A DNA stretch of 64,000 nt from positions 6,200,001-6,264,000 of the forward strand of contig NZ_JBCJKP010000001.1 in assembly GCF_039503195.1 (NCBI RefSeq). The letters run 5' to 3'. Below the pieces are notes generated by a model that saw only the letters and a list, made by a program, of their open reading frames with translations, ran no database searches and was not told the origin of the DNA. Shown piece by piece: positions 1 through 9,675 of this stretch. The translations under genes and the position numbers were made by a program. Origin of the DNA: Streptomyces mirabilis (GTDB lineage: Bacteria; Actinomycetota; Actinomycetes; Streptomycetales; Streptomycetaceae). Positions within the stretch are counted from its first letter, which is position 1; every line of letters starts with the position of its first letter.

Positions 1-357
1 CGACGTCAACCGCAGCACCGCCTCGCAGTGCACCTTGAGCATCGTCAGCTCGTCGGCCATCGACACCTCGAGATAGTGGCCCTTGTTGCCGAAGCCCGCG
101 TTGTTGATCAGCAGGTCGACCGGGTTCTTGCGGTCGGAGAGGCGGGCGGCCACCGCATCGATGCCCTCGTCGGTCGACAGGTCGGCGGTCAGCACCTCCG
201 CCTCGATGCCGTGCCGGTCGTGCAGTTCGGTCGCCTGCTCGCCCAGCCGCTCGGTGTCGCGCGCCACCAGCACGAGGTTGTGCCCGTCAGCCGCCAGCCG
301 CCGCGCGAAGGCGGCGCCGATGCCCGCGGTCGATCCCGTAATCAGAGCCGTTGTCAT
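1..357 (-). CDS. SDR-family oxidoreductase, partial (C-terminus outside window)
   Basis: Reads leftwards from an ATG at 357 and runs off the window, so about 119 N-terminal residues are visible. The start shows the classical short-chain dehydrogenase nucleotide-binding motif TGSTAGIG followed by AAFARRLA, an acidic LVARD segment typical of NADP(H) users, and further on the NNAG motif (NNAGFGNKG). The YxxxK catalytic pair lies beyond the edge. The family reduces or oxidises carbonyl/hydroxyl groups with NAD(P)H; the substrate cannot be told. Confident as an SDR, no more specific name is justified. Confidence 0.85.
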   Translation of the reverse strand, partial: MTTALITGSTAGIGAAFARRLAADGHNLVLVARDTERLGEQATELHDRHGIEAEVLTADLSTDEGIDAVAARLSDRKNPVDLLINNAGFGNKGHYLEVSMADELTMLKVHCEAVLRLTS

Positions 358-487
358 GGCCCAAGGCTAGTGACCTGACCAGCCGCGCCGCGCGCCCGCC
401 ACCCAACGCCCATCTTGCTCCACGAGTTCCCCGCACGCCCCGGACGCCCCGCCTCGCGCCCCCGCGCCGCGCCCCCGCTCCGAGCGG

Positions 488-1156
488 CTAGCCGCTGTGC
501 CGTGCCACGTACTTCTCCGCCATCTCCAGCAACTCCGGGTGCAGCGCGTCGCCCGCGGCCAACACCCTTTTCAGCAGCGCCCGTTCGGTCGTCTCGGCGC
601 GGAAGGCGAGGGCGACCGTCACCTCGTGGTCGGGCCGGTGCACGACCTCGATCGGGTCGCCCGCCCGTATTTCGCCCGGCTCGATCACCCGCAGATAGGC
701 GCCGGGCGCGCCCTTCTGGGTGAACCGCTTCACCCAGCGCTGCTCACCGACGTGCCCCTGGAACGTACGGCAGGGGATGCGCCCGCAGGTGACTTCGAGG
801 ACCACCTCGGAGCCGACGCGCCAGCGCTCGCCGATCCGCGCGCCGGACACGTCGAGCCCCTGGGTCGTCAGGTTCTCGCCGAACGCGCCGCTCGCCACCG
901 GCCGGCCGAGCTCGCGCCCCCAGTCGTCGAGGTCCTCGCGCGCGACCGCGTACACCGCCTGGTCGTTCCCGCCGTGATGGCGCAGGTCGCACACCGCGTC
1001 TCCGGCGAGGCCGCTCGCGCCGACCCCCTTGGGCCCGGGTGCCGCCACCCGCACCGGCCCGCCCACCGGTCGCTTGTCGATGCCGGTCACGCCCTCGGGC
1101 TGGTCCGTGTACGGGACGGCCCGAGGACGGCCGATGTTCAGGGACAGAAGCTTCAT
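488..1156 (-). CDS. MOSC domain-containing protein (YiiM-like)
   Basis: 222 residues. The central part carries the MOSC signature: GDAVCDLRHHGGNDQAVYAV, then SGAFGENLTTQGLD, and the conserved cysteine in the segment CGRIPCRTFQ. MOSC domains (molybdenum cofactor sulfurase C-terminal) bind sulfur or molybdopterin and occur in Moco sulfuration and in detoxification of N-hydroxylated compounds by the YiiM/YcbX group. The order MOSC then a C-terminal helical tail is that of YiiM. Divergent from the LysR gene at 1236, with about 80 bp between the starts, so the regulator may control it. Substrate unknown. Confidence 0.85.
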   Translation of the reverse strand: MKLLSLNIGRPRAVPYTDQPEGVTGIDKRPVGGPVRVAAPGPKGVGASGLAGDAVCDLRHHGGNDQAVYAVAREDLDDWGRELGRPVASGAFGENLTTQGLDVSGARIGERWRVGSEVVLEVTCGRIPCRTFQGHVGEQRWVKRFTQKGAPGAYLRVIEPGEIRAGDPIEVVHRPDHEVTVALAFRAETTERALLKRVLAAGDALHPELLEMAEKYVARHSG

Positions 1157-1235
1157 GACAGCACGCTAGGCGATGAGAACCAAAGCAGCGACGCAATATT
1201 CGCCGCCGTACCCAAGACTCACTTATGCTCGGAAG

Positions 1236-2132
1236 GTGATCGAGGCCCGTCATCTCCGTGTCCTGCGCGCCGTCGCCGCCACCGGCTCCTTCTCGGCGGC
1301 GGGACGTGAACTGGGCTGCACCCAGCCCGCCGTCAGCCAGCAGATGAAGGCGCTCGAATCGTCCGTAGGCACCCCGCTGCTCGTCCGCACCGGCCGCGAG
1401 ATGCGCCTCACCCAGGCGGGCGAGGCGCTGGTCCGGCACGCGGCGGGCATCATCGCGGGCCTGACCGCGGCCGAGGAGGAGGTCGCCGCGATCGCGGGCC
1501 TGCGCGCGGGCCGGGTCCGGCTCGTCTCCTTCCCCAGCGGCAGTTCCACGCTCGTCCCCACGGCCCTCGCCGCGCTGCGCGCCGCGCATCCCGGCACTCG
1601 TGTCTCCCTCGAGGAGGCCGAGCCGCCGGAGTCCGTCGAGAAGCTCCGGGCGGGGGACTGCGACATCGCCCTCGCGTTCCGCTACGAGGGAGCCGCGGGT
1701 GCCGAGGAGTGGGACGACCTGGTCGTACGGCCCCTGCTGCGGGACCGGCTCGTCGGGCTGGTCCCCGAGAAGCACCGGCTCGCGCGGGCCGGATCGGTCG
1801 CGATCGCCGAACTCGCCGGGGAGCCGTGGATCGCGGGCTGTCCGCGCTGTCGCGGACAACTGGTGGAGGTCTGCCGTGCCGCGGGCTTCGTGCCCCGCAT
1901 CGACTTCGCCACCGACGACTACCCGGCCGTGGTCGGGCTGGTCGGCGCGGGCCTCGGGGTCGCGGTCCTGCCCGAGCTCGCGATCGAGTCCGTACGCCCC
2001 AAGGGTGCGCGCACCGTGACGGTGGAGCCGCCGGTGCGGCGCGAGATCGTCGCACTCACCCTGCCGGACCTGGCGCAGGTGCCGGCGGTGGCGGCGACGC
2101 TCGACCGACTCGCGCGGGCCGCGAGCCGCTGA
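1236..2132 (+). CDS. LysR-family transcriptional regulator
   Basis: About 298 residues from a GTG at 1236, giving (M)IEARHLRVLRAVAATGSFS, the normal LysR N-terminus. An in-frame ATG at 1173 would add 21 residues that do not look like the family. Winged helix-turn-helix in residues 1-60 (SAAGRELGCTQPAVSQQMKA), then a periplasmic-binding-protein-like effector domain to the C-terminus. LysR proteins usually activate a divergent neighbour in response to a small co-inducer; here the divergent neighbour is the MOSC gene. A CPRC cysteine pair lies in the effector domain (near 1840-1850). Confidence 0.88.
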   Translation: MIEARHLRVLRAVAATGSFSAAGRELGCTQPAVSQQMKALESSVGTPLLVRTGREMRLTQAGEALVRHAAGIIAGLTAAEEEVAAIAGLRAGRVRLVSFPSGSSTLVPTALAALRAAHPGTRVSLEEAEPPESVEKLRAGDCDIALAFRYEGAAGAEEWDDLVVRPLLRDRLVGLVPEKHRLARAGSVAIAELAGEPWIAGCPRCRGQLVEVCRAAGFVPRIDFATDDYPAVVGLVGAGLGVAVLPELAIESVRPKGARTVTVEPPVRREIVALTLPDLAQVPAVAATLDRLARAASR

Positions 2133-2198
2133 CGCCGCCCAAAAGCACGGGCACGCGTGCGCGTGCCCGACGGTGGACGGAAAAGCAGAAACGTTCCT

Positions 2199-2531
2199 TC
2201 AGTTGTTCGAAGCGGGATCGCCGCTCCCGGTGGTCGACGCCGCCACCAGCCGGTTGCGCGCCCGCCCCATGAGTTCCTCGCGCTCGTCCTCGGTCAGGCC
2301 GCCCCATACGCCGTACGGTTCGCGCACCGCCAGGGCGTGCGCAGCGCACTGGGCGCGTACCGGGCATCGCATGCAGACCTCTTTGGCCGAGTTCTCGCGA
2401 GCGCTCCGTGCCGCACCGCGCTCGCCCTCCGGGTGGAAGAAGAGCGAGCTGTCGACCCCGCGGCAGGCCGCGAGGAGCTGCCAGTCCCAGAGGTCCGCGT
2501 TCGGACCGGGAAGGCGGGAGAAATCTGCCAT
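2199..2531 (-). CDS. whiD: WhiB-like Fe-S transcription factor WhiD
   Basis: 110 residues from ATG 2531. The four [4Fe-4S] cluster ligands are Cys23, Cys53, Cys56 and Cys62 (CMRCPVRAQC), followed by the GVWGG turn (74-78) and a basic C-terminal tail that in this family contacts DNA or the principal sigma factor. The N-terminus MADFSRLPGPNADLWDWQLL is, from memory, that of Streptomyces WhiD, needed for late spore septation and maturation (ortholog of mycobacterial WhiB3). Divergent from bldM, as in S. coelicolor. In-frame residues upstream of 2531 are not family-like and were excluded. Confidence 0.93.
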   Translation of the reverse strand: MADFSRLPGPNADLWDWQLLAACRGVDSSLFFHPEGERGAARSARENSAKEVCMRCPVRAQCAAHALAVREPYGVWGGLTEDEREELMGRARNRLVAASTTGSGDPASNN

Positions 2532-2759
2532 TGCTTTGTCCCCTTGTTGCCGTTCTGGGCCGCTCTGCCCACCGACCGTACATCTACGATCTAAGGAGAT
2601 GAAAATATGACTCATTGCGAATCTAGCCGCAGACACCAGCAAAGGGGAAGAAAACAGGCTGAATGGGGCATAGGTTGTGATGAAACGTTGAGGGTCCGTT
2701 GCGCATGTCTGCCTCGTGTCCACGCCCTCACGTAGAGTGCCGAAGGCGACCGACTGCCC

Positions 2760-2787
2760 CGTAACTCTTTCGAGTGACCGTCGTTGA
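2760..2787 (+). promoter_or_regulatory. Sigma-BldN type promoter of bldM
   Basis: CGTAAC at 2760-2765 and CGTTGA at 2782-2787 with a 16-nt spacer. This agrees with the ECF sigma-BldN promoter described for bldMp1 of S. coelicolor as I recall it. The predicted start of transcription near 2795 leaves a 5' untranslated leader of about 125 nt before bldM. Confidence 0.75.
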
Positions 2788-2919
2788 GAGTGCGGAGGCG
2801 GTTGAAGGAACAAGCGCTCGGGCAGACGGCAGTTCCGTCGGCGAGTGTCGACCGCACAGATGACGATTCGTACCAGCCTGGAGGCTCAAGGTGACGCGCA
2901 TCAGCTGCGGAGGGCGGCC

Positions 2920-3531
2920 ATGACATCCGTCCTCGTCTGCGACGACTCCCCGCTTGCCCGAGAGGCGCTCCGCCGAGCGGTGGCGACCGTGCCCGGCGTC
3001 GAGCGCGTGACGACGGCAGCCAACGGCGAGGAAGTCCTCCGCCGCTGGGGTGCCGACCGCTCGGACCTGATTCTGATGGACGTACGCATGCCCGGACTGG
3101 GTGGCGTCGAGACCGTTCGGCGGCTGCTGTCCGCCGACCCCGGTGCGCGCATCATCATGCTCACCGTGGCCGAGGACCTGGACGGTGTGGCGCTCGCCGT
3201 CGCCGCCGGGGCCCGCGGCTATCTGCACAAGGACGCCTCCCGCGCCGAGCTGCGCGCGACCGTGACCCAGGCGCTCGCCGACCCCACCTGGCGGCTCGCC
3301 CCGCGCAGACTGCGGTCGGCCGAGATGGGCGCGGCGCCGACGCTCACGGCGCGTGAGATCCAGGTGCTGGAAGGCATGAGTCACGGCCGCTCCAACGCCG
3401 AGATCGGCCGCGAGCTGTTCCTCTCCGAGGACACCGTGAAGACGCACGCCCGACGGCTCTTCAAGAAGCTCGGCGCCTCGGACCGCGCGCACGCCGTGGC
3501 GCTCGGTTTCCGGTGGGGTCTGGTTCGTTAG
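2920..3531 (+). CDS. bldM: Atypical response regulator BldM
   Basis: 203 residues from ATG 2920, preceded by a purine-rich site (cggaggg). Receiver domain in residues 1-120 with Asp8/Asp9, the phosphorylatable-position Asp54 (LILMDVRMPG), Thr in MLTVAED and Lys in HKDAS; LuxR/FixJ helix-turn-helix in about 140-203 (LTAREIQVLEGMSHGRSNAE). BldM is an orphan regulator of aerial growth and sporulation that works as a homodimer or as a heterodimer with WhiI, apparently without phosphorylation. No histidine kinase is adjacent, consistent with an orphan. The sigma-BldN type promoter upstream and whiD next door support the name. Confidence 0.93.
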   Translation: MTSVLVCDDSPLAREALRRAVATVPGVERVTTAANGEEVLRRWGADRSDLILMDVRMPGLGGVETVRRLLSADPGARIIMLTVAEDLDGVALAVAAGARGYLHKDASRAELRATVTQALADPTWRLAPRRLRSAEMGAAPTLTAREIQVLEGMSHGRSNAEIGRELFLSEDTVKTHARRLFKKLGASDRAHAVALGFRWGLVR

Positions 3532-3557
3532 GTGAGCCGTCGCGGGGGTACGACGCA

Positions 3558-3583
3558 CCCCGCCTACCTCATGGTGGGCGGGG
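3558..3583 (+). terminator. Hairpin after bldM
   Basis: An 11-bp stem (CCCCGCCTACC with GGTGGGCGGGG, one G-T mismatch/wobble) with a 4-nt loop, 27 bp after the bldM stop. It lacks a T-run, which is common for Streptomyces terminators. It could instead be a leader structure of the sigma-factor gene at 3698. Confidence 0.5.
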
Positions 3584-3697
3584 CCGACAACAACGCCCGC
3601 CGAGTGCCCGCTGCTCGTTTCGCCGCGGATGCCGCATGCTTGAGGTGTGGAGTTCCTCGGGGACGAGTCGGTCGAGCGGAAGGGGAGGGCGCAGGAG

Positions 3698-4363
3698 ATG
3701 AGTTCCGGCGCACCTGCTCATAACGCTTCGGTGCACAACTACGGACGCGGTGCCACGGACAAGACGACGCCAAGGCACCATGGACCGATGCGCGACGACG
3801 AGACGACGGTGATCGGTGCGCTCGTCCATCGCGCGGTCGACGGCGACGAGCAGGCCACGCACGACCTGCTCGCGCATGTACATCCCTTGGCGTTGCGCTA
3901 CTGCCGCACCCGCCTCTCCCGGCTTCCGGGCGACGCGCGGCACTTCGTCGAGGACCTGGCCCAGGAGGTCTGCGTAGCGGTGCTCCTCGCGCTGCCGCGC
4001 TACAAGGACACCGGGCGCCCCTTCGAGGCGTTCGTCTTCGCCATCGCCGCGCACAAGGTCGCCGACCTGCAGCGCGCCGCGATGCGCCACCCCGGTTCGA
4101 CGGCGGTTCCCTCGGACGAGATGCCCGAGCGCCCCGACGACTCCCTCGGCCCGGAGGAGCGCGCTCTCCTCAGCAGCGACGCCGAGTGGGCCAAGAAACT
4201 CCTGGCCAACCTCCCCGAGAACCAGCGCGAGCTGCTTCTGCTGCGCATCGCGGTGGGCCTCACGGCCGAGGAGACGGGCCAGATGTTGGGAATGTCACCG
4301 GGCGCCGTTCGGGTGGCCCAGCACCGCGCACTGAGCCGGTTGCGGGCGCTGGCGGAGCAGTAG
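3698..4363 (+). CDS. shbA: RNA polymerase ECF sigma factor, ShbA/SigD type
   Basis: 221 residues from ATG 3698, chosen because AAGGGGAGGG lies 8 nt upstream; a GTG at 3647 and an ATG at 3789 are alternatives. Sigma region 2 spans about residues 60-125 ([49 protein letters not shown]) and region 4 about 160-221 ([41 protein letters not shown]). The position between the whiB3-like gene (whiD) and guaB matches sigD of M. tuberculosis and shbA of streptomycetes; ShbA drives transcription of the principal sigma gene hrdB in S. griseus. No anti-sigma gene is adjacent. Confidence 0.8.
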   Translation: MSSGAPAHNASVHNYGRGATDKTTPRHHGPMRDDETTVIGALVHRAVDGDEQATHDLLAHVHPLALRYCRTRLSRLPGDARHFVEDLAQEVCVAVLLALPRYKDTGRPFEAFVFAIAAHKVADLQRAAMRHPGSTAVPSDEMPERPDDSLGPEERALLSSDAEWAKKLLANLPENQRELLLLRIAVGLTAEETGQMLGMSPGAVRVAQHRALSRLRALAEQ

Positions 4364-4421
4364 GCGGCTCTCAGGGGCCGCCGACACCGGGACCTCCGGG
4401 GACGCTTCGGCCGACGCGACG

Positions 4422-4454
4422 GGTCCGCCCTCCCAAGGGGCGGACCGGTTTTTT
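4422..4454 (+). terminator. Rho-independent terminator after the sigma gene
   Basis: A 9-bp stem (GGTCCGCCC with GGGCGGACC), a 7-nt loop and then GGTTTTTT: a classical intrinsic terminator with a real U-tract, rare in this genome. It separates the sigma gene from guaB. Confidence 0.85.
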
Positions 4455-4596
4455 GGCAGGCGTGGGGTTCGCGTCGTTCTGCCGCGGGGACCGGGCCCGG
4501 GCCACAGCTGAACGGCGTCGCCACCCCGCCCGTACGAACCTACGAAGCCCGAGGGCGATCCGAACCGTGGAATGGGAGACCCTTGCTTCCCGTTAG

Positions 4597-6144
<1,548 letters not shown>

Positions 6145-6271
6145 CCGTCACCTGTACTGACGACTGGCCGTGCGTGTACGTGAGGGCGGTTCCGGAGGTT
6201 CCGGGGCCGCCCTTGTCGTAGGTGTCGGGGATACTGGGAGGCGCAGAAACGAAGAGGGAAAGGCCACACAC

Positions 6272-7396
6272 GTGACTGAGATCGAGATCGGGCGCGGCAA
6301 GCGCGGCCGCCGGGCGTACGCCTTCGACGACATCGCCGTCGTCCCGAGCCGCCGTACGCGAGACCCGAAGGAGGTCTCGATCGCCTGGCAGATCGACGCC
6401 TACCGCTTCGAGCTGCCGTTCCTGGCGGCCCCGATGGACTCGGTCGTCTCCCCGGCCACCGCGATCCGCATCGGCGAGCTGGGCGGCCTGGGCGTACTGA
6501 ACCTCGAAGGCCTGTGGACGCGGTACGAGGACCCGCAGCCGCTGCTCGACGAGATCGCCGAGCTGGACGCGGACACCGCGACCCGCCGCCTCCAGGAGAT
6601 CTACGCCGCTCCCATCAAGGAGGAGCTGATCGGGCAGCGCATCAAGGAGGTGCGCGACTCGGGCGTCGTCACCGCGGCCGCCCTGTCGCCGCAGCGCACG
6701 GCCCAGTTCTCCAAGGCCGTCGTCGACGCGGGCGTGGACATCTTCGTCATCCGCGGTACGACGGTCTCCGCGGAGCACGTCTCCGGTGCCGCCGAACCGC
6801 TGAACCTGAAGCAGTTCATCTACGAGCTCGACGTCCCCGTGATCGTCGGCGGCTGCGCCACGTACACGGCGGCGCTGCACCTGATGCGCACGGGCGCCGC
6901 CGGTGTCCTGGTCGGCTTCGGCGGCGGCGCCGCGCACACCACGCGCAACGTGCTGGGCATCCAGGTCCCGATGGCGACCGCCGTCGCCGACGTGGCCGCG
7001 GCCCGCCGCGACTACATGGACGAGTCCGGCGGCCGCTATGTGCACGTGATCGCGGACGGCGGTGTCGGCTGGTCCGGCGACCTCCCCAAGGCGATCGCCT
7101 GCGGCGCCGACTCGGTGATGATGGGCTCCCCGCTGGCCCGCGCCACGGACGCGCCCGGCAGGGGCCACCACTGGGGCATGGAAGCGGTCAACGAGGAGCT
7201 GCCGCGCGGCAAGAAGGTCGACCTCGGCACCGTCGGGACCATCGAGGAGATCCTCACCGGGCCCTCGCACATCCCCGACGGCTCCATGAACATCTTCGGC
7301 GCCCTCCGCCGCGCCATGGCCACCACCGGCTACAGCGAGCTCAAGGAGTTCCAGCGCGTCGAGGTGACGGTCGCGGACGCGCAGCACAAGCGCTAG
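6272..7396 (+). CDS. IMP dehydrogenase-related protein (GuaB3-like), no CBS, no catalytic Cys
   Basis: 374 residues from GTG 6272, with GAAGAGGGAAAGG before it. It keeps the IMPDH barrel (AFDDIAVVPSRRTRDPKEV; FLAAPMDSVVSP; IADGGVGWSGDLPKAIACGADSVMMGSPLA) but has no CBS module. Where IMPDH has GPGSICTTR this protein reads GFGGGAAHTTR: the catalytic cysteine is replaced by histidine. This is the conserved actinobacterial paralogue always next to guaB (Rv3410c/guaB3 type). It probably does not make XMP by the normal covalent thioimidate route; its role is unknown. Likely co-expressed with guaB, since no terminator was seen in the 127 bp between them. Confidence 0.85.
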   Translation: MTEIEIGRGKRGRRAYAFDDIAVVPSRRTRDPKEVSIAWQIDAYRFELPFLAAPMDSVVSPATAIRIGELGGLGVLNLEGLWTRYEDPQPLLDEIAELDADTATRRLQEIYAAPIKEELIGQRIKEVRDSGVVTAAALSPQRTAQFSKAVVDAGVDIFVIRGTTVSAEHVSGAAEPLNLKQFIYELDVPVIVGGCATYTAALHLMRTGAAGVLVGFGGGAAHTTRNVLGIQVPMATAVADVAAARRDYMDESGGRYVHVIADGGVGWSGDLPKAIACGADSVMMGSPLARATDAPGRGHHWGMEAVNEELPRGKKVDLGTVGTIEEILTGPSHIPDGSMNIFGALRRAMATTGYSELKEFQRVEVTVADAQHKR

Positions 7397-7428
7397 CGGA
7401 CGCGGTACGGCGGTTCGTACGACGCCGA

Positions 7429-7460
7429 AGGGCCCGTCCACCATGAGGTGGGCGGGCCCT
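7429..7460. terminator. Bidirectional terminator between convergent genes
   Basis: A 14-bp stem (AGGGCCCGTCCACC with GGTGGGCGGGCCCT, nearly perfect) and a 4-nt loop, placed between the convergent stops at 7396 and 7480. Confidence 0.75.
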
Positions 7461-7479
7461 CGCGCATACCGGGGCTGGG

Positions 7480-8082
7480 TTACTGACCGGCCTTCTTGGC
7501 GCCGGAGAAGGCCGCGTAGGCGGCGATGGCGAAGAAGAGGAAGGTCAGCGGGTCGGCCTGGGCCTTCCAGGCTTCCTGGACCACACCGAAGTGGTGGAAG
7601 AAGATCTCGTTGAAGCCGACGCCGACCTCCTTGGCGCCGAGCATGGCCTCGCCGACCAACTGGCCGAGGTAGACCGAGGCCACCGAAAGGATCACGCTGG
7701 CGATCGGCAGGATCGGGTTGCGTCCGCCGACGCGGCCCGCGGCGAGGCCGATCAGGAAGCCGACGCCGACGGCCGCCCAGCCGATCTCGTGCTTGGTGAG
7801 TCCGATGACGACTCCGTAGACGCCCGCCGCGACCAGGGCGGCACCGACGGCGGCCGCGAGGCCGAGCCCGAGCTTGTCGCGCACCGGAGCGGCCGGGGCG
7901 ACGGGGGCCATCGGGAAGCCCGGCTGGGGTGCGCCCTGCGGGGCACCCTGCTGCGGGAACCCGGCCTGGGCCGTCTCCTGCGGCGGCGCGGGCGGCCGGC
8001 CCGGCTGGTCGGCGTACGGGTTCTGGTCCGCGTACGGGTTGTCGGTCGGTGGACCGGACGGCGGCGGAGACGACTGACTCAT
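7480..8082 (-). CDS. Proline-rich membrane protein of unknown function
   Basis: 200 residues from ATG 8082, preceded on its strand by GGGGGGAA. The first ~85 residues are disordered and rich in Pro, Gln and Gly, with a repeated NPYADQ (twice) and QGAPQGAPQPGF. Then follow four hydrophobic segments: about 92-115 (LGLGLAAAVGAALVAAGVYGVV), 120-140, 145-165 and a C-terminal one near 185 (LTFLFFAIAAYAAF). I do not recognise a catalytic motif. Such Pro/Gln-rich N-termini are common in actinobacterial membrane proteins and may be cytoplasmic interaction tails. Confidence 0.75.
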   Translation of the reverse strand: MSQSSPPPSGPPTDNPYADQNPYADQPGRPPAPPQETAQAGFPQQGAPQGAPQPGFPMAPVAPAAPVRDKLGLGLAAAVGAALVAAGVYGVVIGLTKHEIGWAAVGVGFLIGLAAGRVGGRNPILPIASVILSVASVYLGQLVGEAMLGAKEVGVGFNEIFFHHFGVVQEAWKAQADPLTFLFFAIAAYAAFSGAKKAGQ

Positions 8083-8205
8083 GTGGTTCCCCCCAGGGAT
8101 GTGAGCGCACACCTGGGAGCGCCCGGGACGCGGGCGCACTGGTGTGCGAGAGCTGACGCACAGTAGCAGTCGGCAGTGACATCCCGTCCAGGGGTTTCGC
8201 CGGGG

Positions 8206-9414
8206 TCAGAGCCGGTGCGCGGCTCCGGTCGGGGTCGCTCCCCTGGTGTCCAGCAGGAGCTGGGCCTTCACGGAGAGCCCCTGGAGGTCGTACGTGCGGT
8301 GCTGTTGGAGCAGGATCGTGAGATCGGCGTCGGCGGCGGCCTCGTAGAGGGAGTCGGCGCGCGGGACGGGGCGGCCGAGGACGTTCCAGGCCGGGATGTG
8401 CGGGTCGTGGTAGCTGACGGTCGCGCCGAGCTCCATCAGGCGCAGGGCGATCTCGTGGGCGGGCGTGCCCTGTTGGTCGGCGAGATCGGGCTTGTAGGTG
8501 ACGCCGAGCAGGAGCACGCGCGCGGCGCGGGCCGATTTCCCGTGTTCGTTGAGGAGCGTGGCGGCGCGCTGGATGACGTACCGCGGCATGTGGCTGTTGA
8601 CCTGCTGGGCCAGTTCGACCATTCGGAGGGTGCGGCCCGAGTGGCCCGCCAGGTCCTGGGCGATGCCGTGGCCGCCGACGCCCGGCCCCGGCCGGAACGC
8701 CTGGAATCCGAACGGCTTGGTCTCGGCGCAGCGGATGACGTCCCACACGTCGACGCCCAGGTCGTGGCAGAGCACGGCCATCTCGTTGACCAGGGCGATG
8801 TTGACGTGCCGGTAGTTGTTCTCCAGGAGCTGCACGGTCTCCGCCTCGCGGGGACCACGCGCGCGTACGACCTTGTCGGTGAGGCGCCCGTAGAAGGCGG
8901 CGGCCGACTCGGTGCAGGCGGAGGTGAGGCCGCCGATGACCTTGGGAGTGTTGGCGGGGGTGAAGTCCCGGTTGCCGGGATCGACGCGGCTGGGTGAGTA
9001 CGCGAGGTGGAAGTCGCGCCCCGCGCGCAGGCCCGAGCCCTCTTCGAGGAGCGGGCGCAGGAAGTCCTCGGTGGTGCCGGGGTGGACCGACGACTCCAGG
9101 ATCACGGTGGTGTGCGGGCGCAGCCGTTCGGCCAGGGTGCGGGCGGCCGAGGCCACTTGGCCCAGGTCGGGGGTGCCGTCGGGGACGGGTGGGGTCGGGG
9201 CGCAGATGACGGCGGTGCGGACTCGGCCGAGTTCGGCGGGGTTGGTGGTCGGCCGGAAGCCCCCCGAGAGCATCCGGCGCAGTTCGGCCGGTGTGAGTGA
9301 GCCGCCCTCCGGCCCGGTCTTGTAGCCGAGCGTGGGGATGCCGGCGGCGACGGCGGCCTGGGCCAGGGGCAGGCCGAGATGTCCGAGTCCGATGACGGCG
9401 AGATCTGCGGGCAT
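8206..9414 (-). CDS. UDP-glucose/GDP-mannose dehydrogenase-family protein, catalytic residues lost
   Basis: 402 residues from ATG 9414 (GGAAGGA 11 nt upstream; a TTG at 9435 is the alternative). Rossmann start AVIGLGHLGLPLAQ, a central helix with NYRHVNIALVNE, and the C-terminal domain GVTYKPDLAD fit the nucleotide-sugar 6-dehydrogenase family (WecC/UDP-ManNAc type, motif GPGVGGHC). Here that motif reads GPGVGGHGI, so the nucleophilic Cys is Gly; the usual Lys of ExxKL is Gln (ETVQLLENN); and the C-terminal Arg of DxRxSP is gone (ADQQGTP). It is therefore probably not a four-electron dehydrogenase. Divergent from glpD. Confidence 0.8.
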   Translation of the reverse strand: MPADLAVIGLGHLGLPLAQAAVAAGIPTLGYKTGPEGGSLTPAELRRMLSGGFRPTTNPAELGRVRTAVICAPTPPVPDGTPDLGQVASAARTLAERLRPHTTVILESSVHPGTTEDFLRPLLEEGSGLRAGRDFHLAYSPSRVDPGNRDFTPANTPKVIGGLTSACTESAAAFYGRLTDKVVRARGPREAETVQLLENNYRHVNIALVNEMAVLCHDLGVDVWDVIRCAETKPFGFQAFRPGPGVGGHGIAQDLAGHSGRTLRMVELAQQVNSHMPRYVIQRAATLLNEHGKSARAARVLLLGVTYKPDLADQQGTPAHEIALRLMELGATVSYHDPHIPAWNVLGRPVPRADSLYEAAADADLTILLQQHRTYDLQGLSVKAQLLLDTRGATPTGAAHRL

Positions 9415-9675
9415 GGCGTGGGCCGTCCTTCCCAATAACCGAAGCGGGACAGGTGCGCAAGCCCTGTGGACAGAACGGGCGAGCGCAATGTCAGACTAGG
9501 AGTAAATATGACCGATTCGCGGTATTGGGCGGGCGAGTTTCCGGGAGTGTTGTCCACAGGCTGGGGGCGCGTGGTGGCCGATGACGGACATCGCGGTCAG
9601 ACTTTGGGGCAGGGGGACGTGAGCCGGGCGTCGCCGGACAGGTGCGGCCAGCGCGACAGACAGCGGGAGGCAGCG

